From: Actinomycetota bacterium
GTDB taxonomy: Bacteria; Actinomycetota; Thermoleophilia; Gaiellales; F1-60-MAGs149
DNA: 64,000 nucleotides
Direction: 5' to 3'
Assembly (NCBI GenBank): GCA_009885805.1
Contig: VFJZ01000047.1
Coordinates: forward strand, 23,011-87,010
Part shown: positions 59,339 through 64,000 of the stretch, one piece after another
How positions within the stretch are numbered: position 1 is the stretch's first letter
Layout of the letters: each line of letters opens with the position of its first letter
The notes under the pieces: generated by a model
Told to the model about the DNA's origin: nothing
The model's database searches: none
The model's input: only the letters and a program-made list of their open reading frames with translations
Position numbers and translations under genes: made by a program

Positions 59339-60514
59339 TCAGCCGGTGGCGAGGACGCTACCCACGGCCGCAATCGCCTCGTCCGCCTCGGCCACGGCCA
59401 GGCAGAGCGGCGGGCACAGCCGGAGCGCGCTCGACGAGACCGCGTTGACGAGGACGTGCCGCTCCGCGGCGAGCCTCGCCGCGACCGTTGCGGCATCCCC
59501 GCGTTCGAGTTCGACGGCGAGCAGGAGCCCGAGGCCCCGTACGGCGGCGACGCCCGGTATCGCGCTGAGGCCGGCGACGAGGTGCGCGCCGACCGTCGTC
59601 GCGTTCGCGAGCAGGCCGTCCGCCGCGATCGTGTCGAGTACGGCCAGCGCCGCAGCCGCCACGGGCGGCGTCGCGCCGAAGGTGGTCGCGTGGTCTCCGG
59701 GCGCGAACGAGTCCTCGAGCCGCGCGCTGACGAGGGCGCCGATCGGGATCCCGGAGGCAAGACCCTTCGCCAGCGTGACGGCGTCGGGCCGGACGCCGAG
59801 CAGCGATCCGGCGAGCCAGGCGCCACAGCGCCCGATACCGGTCTGCACCTCGTCGCAGATGAGGATGGCGTCGTGCTCGTCGCACAGCTGCCGGGCCCGC
59901 GCCAGGAACGCAGCCTCGAGCGGGTGGACGCCGCCCTCACCCTGGATCGGCTCGACCAGGACACCGGCGGTGCGCGGACCGACGGCCGCCTCGAGCGCGG
60001 CGCGGTCGTTCGCCGGTACGTGCCGGAAGCCGGCCGGCAGTGGCTCGAACGGCTCCTTCTTCGACCGCGCCCAGGTCGCCTGCAGCGTGCCGAGCGTCCG
60101 GCCGTGGAACGAGTTCTCCAGGCAGACGATCTCGTGCTTTCCGTCCCCGCCACGCGCCCGCCCGCGCCGCCGTGCGAGCTTGATGCCCGCCTCGTTCGCC
60201 TCCGCGCCGGAGTTGCAGAAGAACACGCCACCGTCCATCTCGCAGATGTCAAGCAGCCGTTCGGCGAGGGCGACGCCGGGCTCCGTCCAGTAGAGGTTGG
60301 AGACGTGGCCGAGAATCGCTGCCTGGCGTGCGAAGGCCTCGATCGGCGCCGGGTGTGCATGCCCCAGGGATACGACCGCGAGCCCGGCGACGAGGTCGAG
60401 GTACCGGGTGCCCGCCTCGTCGTACAGATGGACGCCCTCGCCGCGAGTGAACGCCAGCGCCCGCGCCGGGTACGTCGGCAGCACCGCCCGCTCGCCGCGC
60501 GCTCCGATCGTCAT
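59339..60514 (-). CDS. argD: Acetylornithine aminotransferase
   Basis: 391 residues of class III aminotransferase. NLYWTEPGVALAERLLD, FCNSGAEANEAGIKLARR, ENSFHGRTLGTLQAT, CDEVQTGIGRCG and the PLP Lys in TLAKGLASGIPIGA are all present. The ATG overlaps the argB stop (ATGA). In the arg operon context the reaction is N-acetylglutamate semialdehyde to N-acetylornithine. argF and argR are not in the window. Confidence 0.95.
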   Translation of the reverse strand: MTIGARGERAVLPTYPARALAFTRGEGVHLYDEAGTRYLDLVAGLAVVSLGHAHPAPIEAFARQAAILGHVSNLYWTEPGVALAERLLDICEMDGGVFFCNSGAEANEAGIKLARRRGRARGGDGKHEIVCLENSFHGRTLGTLQATWARSKKEPFEPLPAGFRHVPANDRAALEAAVGPRTAGVLVEPIQGEGGVHPLEAAFLARARQLCDEHDAILICDEVQTGIGRCGAWLAGSLLGVRPDAVTLAKGLASGIPIGALVSARLEDSFAPGDHATTFGATPPVAAAALAVLDTIAADGLLANATTVGAHLVAGLSAIPGVAAVRGLGLLLAVELERGDAATVAARLAAERHVLVNAVSSSALRLCPPLCLAVAEADEAIAAVGSVLATG

Positions 60515-61191
60515 GCCGTGACCTGGGTTCCGGTGCCGATGCGGACGCGGCCGACGCCGGCACTGACGGCGACTGCAGATGCTGCGAGTTTGGGGAGCAT
60601 GCCACCGCTGACTGTCGGCGGCGCGCTGGCACTGATCCGCGGGATGACGGCACCGGCGGCGTCGAGGACACCCGCGACGTCGGACAGGAAGATCAGCTCG
60701 GACGCCCCGAGCGCCGCCGCGACAGCGGCCGCGACGTCGTCGGCGTTGACGTTCAGGTAGCGCTCACCGGAGCCGTCGCGGGCGAGCGGCGCGAGCAGCG
60801 GCACGGAGCCCTGGCGGAAGGCGACGGAGAACGGCGCCTCCTCGACGGCGGCGATGCGACCGACGAGACCGAGTTCGGCGATCCGCTCGCCGATCAGCGC
60901 CTCGCCGCGGCGCAGGACCGTCGTCGCGACGCCCGCCGCAGCCAGGGCGGCCGCGAGCTCGTCGGAGACGTCGGCGAGCGCCTTGCGCACGCAGGCCAGG
61001 GACGGCAGGTCGGTGATCCGGCGACCACCGCTGAACCGTGGTTCGATGCCCCGCCGCCGCATCAGCGCGGTGATCTGGGCGCCACCGCCGTGCACGACGA
61101 CGAACGGGTGACCGGACGGCCGTAGCGCCAGCGCCTCGTCGAGGGAGGCCAGCGCGTTGCCGCCGAGCTTCACGACGACCGGGCCGCTCAC
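60511..61191 (-). CDS. argB: Acetylglutamate kinase
   Basis: 226 residues, some 30-70 shorter than most ArgB proteins because it begins directly at the Lys-loop GPVVVKLGGNAL. HPFVVVHGGGAQI, RFSGGRRITDL, NVNADDVAAAVAAALGASELIFLSDVAGV and SGGMLPKLAAS complete the amino-acid-kinase fold. Without the N-terminal helix, the arginine-sensitive hexamer seen in some ArgB is unlikely. GTG 61191 overlaps the argJ stop. Confidence 0.93.
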   Translation of the reverse strand: MSGPVVVKLGGNALASLDEALALRPSGHPFVVVHGGGAQITALMRRRGIEPRFSGGRRITDLPSLACVRKALADVSDELAAALAAAGVATTVLRRGEALIGERIAELGLVGRIAAVEEAPFSVAFRQGSVPLLAPLARDGSGERYLNVNADDVAAAVAAALGASELIFLSDVAGVLDAAGAVIPRISASAPPTVSGGMLPKLAASAVAVSAGVGRVRIGTGTQVTA

Positions 61192-62375
61192 GTGGTGTAC
61201 TCCGCGTTGGCGATCACGTAGTCGGTCGACAGATCGGACCCCCAGATCGTCGCGGCGGCCGCGCCGAGGCCGAGATCGATGCGGACGTGGACCTCATCGG
61301 CCCGAGCCGCAACGCCGGCCGCCGCCGCCGCGCCCGGCACGGCCATGCCGTCGCGTACGAGCGGGACGCCGCCGAGGTCGATCGCAATCCGGTCGCCGTC
61401 GACCACCGCGCCACAGACCCCAAGCGCGGCGACGATCCGGCCCCAGTTCGGGTCGGCCCCGTGGAGGGCACAGCGGACGAGCTGGTCCTCGGCGACGTGT
61501 CGCGCTGCTCGCTCCGCGTCCGCCTCGTCGTACGCGCCGACGACCTCGTAGCGGCCGATCCGTCGCGCCCCCTCGCCGTCGGCGACGATCGCCAGGGCGA
61601 GGTCGAGGCACACACCGTCGAGCGCCGCCGCGAACGCACCGACCGCGTCGCCGTCGACGACCGCGCCGGAGCCGCCGCCCGCAAGCACGATCACGGAGTC
61701 CGACGTCGACTGGCAGCCATCGACCGTGATGCGGTTGAACGACCGCGCCGCCGCCGACGAGAGCAACGCCTGGAGCGGCGCCGACTCGATCGCCGCGTCG
61801 GTGGTCAGCACCGCGATCATCGTGCCGAGGTCGGGCCGGATCATGCCGGCGCCCTTCGCCATGCCGCCGATGCGCACCTCGCGACCGCCGACCTCGATCG
61901 CGCGGCAGGCGAGCTTCGGGTGCGAGTCGGTGGTGCAGATCGCGATCGCCGCGTCGTCACCCCCGTCGACCGCCAGCGCCGCCGCCGCCGACCGGATCCC
62001 GGCCTCGACCCGCGCCATCGGCAGCGGGACGCCGATCACGCCGGTGGAGCAGACCAGGACGCCGGCGCCCACGCCGCTCGACTCAGCGGTGAGTGCCGCC
62101 ATCCGGGCGGCATCGCGGCGACCCTGCGGCCCGGTCGCAACGTTCGCGTTGCCGCTCGACACGACGACGGCGCGCGCGCGGCCGCCGCTCGCCGCCAGGC
62201 GCTGGCGGCACAGGAGCACGGGTGCGCCGGCGGTACGGCTGCGTGTGAACACGCCCGCCGCGACCGCATCGCCGTCGGCGACGACCAGGGCCACATCCGG
62301 TCGCCCGGAGGCCTTGATCCCCGCCGTCACGCCCGCTGCGCGAAAGCCGAGCGGATACGTGACGCCTACGGCCAC
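61188..62375 (-). CDS. argJ: Bifunctional ornithine acetyltransferase / N-acetylglutamate synthase
   Basis: 395 residues. VTYPLGFRAAGVTAGIK opens the protein. The autoproteolysis site is in KGAGMIRPDLGTMIAVLTTDA: cleavage before the Thr of GTM yields the alpha and beta chains, with that Thr as nucleophile. FNRITVDGCQSTSDSV and the C-terminal YVIANAEYTT are also typical. It recycles the acetyl group between ornithine and glutamate. GTG 62375 overlaps argC by 10 bases. Confidence 0.95.
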   Translation of the reverse strand: MAVGVTYPLGFRAAGVTAGIKASGRPDVALVVADGDAVAAGVFTRSRTAGAPVLLCRQRLAASGGRARAVVVSSGNANVATGPQGRRDAARMAALTAESSGVGAGVLVCSTGVIGVPLPMARVEAGIRSAAAALAVDGGDDAAIAICTTDSHPKLACRAIEVGGREVRIGGMAKGAGMIRPDLGTMIAVLTTDAAIESAPLQALLSSAAARSFNRITVDGCQSTSDSVIVLAGGGSGAVVDGDAVGAFAAALDGVCLDLALAIVADGEGARRIGRYEVVGAYDEADAERAARHVAEDQLVRCALHGADPNWGRIVAALGVCGAVVDGDRIAIDLGGVPLVRDGMAVPGAAAAAGVAARADEVHVRIDLGLGAAAATIWGSDLSTDYVIANAEYTT

Positions 62376-63268
62376 AGGCCCGCCGCCGTCAGCCCGAGGC
62401 CCTCGTCGAGGCCGAGCATCAGGTTGGCGTTCTGGATCGCCTGGCCAGCAGCGCCCTTGACGAGGTTGTCGAGCGCGGCGGCGACGATCGCCATCCCGGT
62501 GCGATCGTCGCGCCAGGCTGCGACGTGCACGGCGTTCGACCCGGCCAGGCGTTGCGGCGCTGGAGCCGCCACGACGGTCACGAACGGCTCGCTCGCGTAG
62601 CGCGCCCGGTACAGGGCATCGAGATCGACGCGCGGATCGGTGAGGCGCACGTAGGCGGTGACGAGCAGGCCTCGACTCGTCGGCAGGAGGTGCGGCGTGA
62701 AGGTGACGGTGGTGCCCGTCTCCTGCTCGATCTCCGCGATGTGGCGGTGGCCGGTCGGGCTGTACGGGGTGACGCCGCCGTGGACGTCCGGGAGATGGCT
62801 CTTCGCCGACGGCTCCTTGCCGGCGCCGGAGACGCCGGACTTGCCGTCGATCGCGACCGGGCCGTCGATCAGCCCGGCGGTCGCCAGCGGCTCGAGTGCG
62901 AGGATCGCCGCGGTCGCGTAGCAGCCGGGATTGGCGACGCAACGGGCCGCGCGCACCTGCTCGCGATGGATCTCGGGCAGACCGTAGGTCCAGCCGGCGA
63001 CGCGGAAGTCGGAGCCGAGGTCGACGACGCGAGTCCCGGCTGCCGCAAGCCGCTCGCCGAGGTCTCGCGACGCCCCGTGCGGCAGGCACAGGAACACCGC
63101 ATCGCACCCGCCGAGCGCGACCTCGTCGATCGGGTCATACCCTCCCGAACGGGCCTGCAGCACGGCCGGAGCGATCGCCGGATGTGCAGCGAGGAGGCGC
63201 TGCAACTCGAGTCCGGCGTAGCCGGAGGCACCGGCGACGCCGGCGGTGAACGTCGTGACCGTCGCCAT
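62366..63268 (-). CDS. argC: N-acetyl-gamma-glutamyl-phosphate reductase
   Basis: 300 residues. GVAGASGYAGLELQRLLAAHP is the NADP-binding loop; the catalytic Cys is in VANPGCYATAAILAL, and SGVSGAGKEPSAKSHLPDVHGG and PHLLPTSRGLLVT follow. It belongs to the short type 1 form. ATG 63268 is preferred to an ATG six codons upstream because TATACT (63283-63278) lies 9 bases before it. First gene of argCJBD. Confidence 0.95.
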   Translation of the reverse strand: MATVTTFTAGVAGASGYAGLELQRLLAAHPAIAPAVLQARSGGYDPIDEVALGGCDAVFLCLPHGASRDLGERLAAAGTRVVDLGSDFRVAGWTYGLPEIHREQVRAARCVANPGCYATAAILALEPLATAGLIDGPVAIDGKSGVSGAGKEPSAKSHLPDVHGGVTPYSPTGHRHIAEIEQETGTTVTFTPHLLPTSRGLLVTAYVRLTDPRVDLDALYRARYASEPFVTVVAAPAPQRLAGSNAVHVAAWRDDRTGMAIVAAALDNLVKGAAGQAIQNANLMLGLDEGLGLTAAGLWP

Positions 63269-63270
63269 CG

Positions 63271-63306
63271 CTGCATGAGTATACACAATTCTGCATAGTC
63301 ATGCAG
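63271..63306. promoter_or_regulatory. Candidate ArgR operator (ARG boxes) and argC promoter
   Basis: CTGCATGA (63271-63278) and TCATGCAG (63299-63306) are perfect inverted repeats, and a third CTGCAT lies between them at 63291-63296. TGCAT-rich palindromes of this kind are ARG boxes in streptomycetes and mycobacteria. The argC -10 TATACT (63283-63278, minus) lies inside the element. This AT-rich patch stands out from its surroundings. Confidence 0.65.
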
Positions 63307-63322
63307 TCGGACGATCCTGGCA

Positions 63323-64000
63323 CTACCGTCGACGGCGGCGCTTCGCGTACGCGCGCGCCTGCCGGTGCAGGACGTCGAACTCCTCGAGCGAGCGCCCCGA
63401 GCCGACCGCGACACAGGTCAGCGGCGACTCCGAGATGTGGACCGGCATCTGCGTCTCCTGGCGGATGCGCTCGTCGATCCGGCCGAGCAGGGCGCCGCCA
63501 CCGGCGAGCATGATGCCGCGATCCATGACGTCCGACGACAACTCGGGCGGGGTCTTGTCGAGCGTCGCCTTGATCGCATCGACGATCTGGCTCAGCGGCT
63601 CCTCGAGCGCGACCCGCACCTCCTGGGAGGTCAGGACAATCGTCCTCGGCAGGCCCGTGACGAGGTCACGGCCGCGGATCTCGCACTCGGCCTCCTCGAT
63701 CATCGGCGCGGCCGAACCGATCTCCAGCTTGACCTCCTCGGCGGTCTGGGCGCCGATCAGCACCTTGTACTCCCGCTGCACGTACTTGACGATCGCCTCG
63801 TCCATCTCGTCGCCGCCGACGCGGATCGACTGCGAGACGACGATGCCGCCGAGGGAGATCACGGCCACCTCTGTCGTACCGCCGCCGATGTCGACGATCA
63901 TGTTCCCGGTGGGCTCGCCGACCGGGAGCCCGGCGCCGATCGCCGCGGCCATGGGCTCTTCGATGACGAGGACCGGCTTGCGGGCACCCGCGAACTCCGC
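63323..64000 (-). CDS. mreB: Rod-shape protein MreB, C-terminal part (5' end outside window)
   Basis: About 225 C-terminal residues are present. [18 protein letters not shown] and [21 protein letters not shown] are the actin-fold phosphate and connect motifs of Mre[22 protein letters not shown] and the adenosine motif [17 protein letters not shown] follow. MreB filaments guide lateral wall synthesis, implying a rod-shaped cell. The tail [13 protein letters not shown] is unusually basic. It continues beyond base 64000. Confidence 0.95.
   Translation of the reverse strand, partial: AEFAGARKPVLVIEEPMAAAIGAGLPVGEPTGNMIVDIGGGTTEVAVISLGGIVVSQSIRVGGDEMDEAIVKYVQREYKVLIGAQTAEEVKLEIGSAAPMIEEAECEIRGRDLVTGLPRTIVLTSQEVRVALEEPLSQIVDAIKATLDKTPPELSSDVMDRGIMLAGGGALLGRIDERIRQETQMPVHISESPLTCVAVGSGRSLEEFDVLHRQARAYAKRRRRR

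Overview
The window is 64 kb of very GC-rich, tightly packed bacterial chromosome. It reads as a deep-branching actinobacterium, most likely class Thermoleophilia (Gaiellales/Solirubrobacterales-like). The reasons are the codon and base composition, a GuaB3-type IMP dehydrogenase paralogue, a type 2 OMP decarboxylase, an actinobacterial DnaQ-exonuclease/UvrC-like fusion, Gram-positive LexA boxes (GAAC-N4-GTTC), and many leaderless genes with a TANNNT box 6-7 bases before an ATG/GTG. The class is an inference; no rRNA lies in the window. The content is mostly core chromosome: no insertion sequence, prophage, CRISPR array or integrase was seen. No stretch longer than about 300 bases lacks a gene.

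Layout. 1-9.1 kb: end of a PhoD-like protein, a flippase-type membrane protein, TrkH-TrkA, CorA, two GNAT acetyltransferases, a perfect 31-bp inverted repeat and KtrB-KtrA. Two potassium uptake systems and a divalent-cation channel thus sit together. 9.1-9.7 kb: an RHH/MazF-type toxin-antitoxin pair with a palindromic operator. 9.7-18.2 kb: MOSC protein, LepA, MurJ, ribosomal protein S20, AcpS, a nickel/cobalt permease-like protein, and a TetR-MMPL efflux pair with operator. 18.2-25 kb: a four-domain secreted protein ending in an L,D-transpeptidase-like domain whose catalytic Cys is Ser, then GlmS, GlmM, S9, L13, a membrane protein and a HIT protein. 25-31 kb: GuaA, GuaB3, a PfkB sugar kinase, a D,D-carboxypeptidase and a membrane protein. 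31-36.7 kb: an SOS-box-controlled exonuclease/UvrC-like-PyrF-LysM operon, HU, PyrE with a roadblock protein, and a YihY/BrkB protein. 36.7-44.2 kb: a subtilase, then an MBL-HisS-AspS-RNase PH-RdgB operon, and a primary-type sigma factor. 44.2-49.4 kb: a LysM mini-protein whose promoter is flanked by two LexA boxes, a phosphoesterase-DgcN-DgcA D-glutamate operon, an M15-like secreted protein behind a possible RNA switch, and a frameshifted gene. 49.4-57.9 kb: tRNA-Arg(CCG), a leader ORF and LapA-like protein, a Tat-exported beta-propeller, a LuxR regulator, a PLP decarboxylase, MobA, a DAO-type oxidase, UspA, a degenerate MBL protein, an M23 peptidase and a PAP2 protein. 57.8-64 kb: a GT4 glycosyltransferase, the argCJBD operon with an ArgR-like operator, and the start-truncated end of MreB.

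Common threads are cell-wall synthesis and turnover (GlmS/GlmM, MurJ, DacA, M23, M15-like, L,D-transpeptidase-like, MreB, D-Glu racemisation), cation homeostasis, and a DNA-damage module. The most interesting items are the dual-LexA-box LysM gene (a YneA/DivS-like division inhibitor candidate), the OpuAC-GerMN-PG-binding-YkuD fusion with Cys-to-Ser, the SD-sequestering leader of the M15-like gene, the perfect 31-bp palindrome, and a conserved MBL gene that seems to start at AUC.
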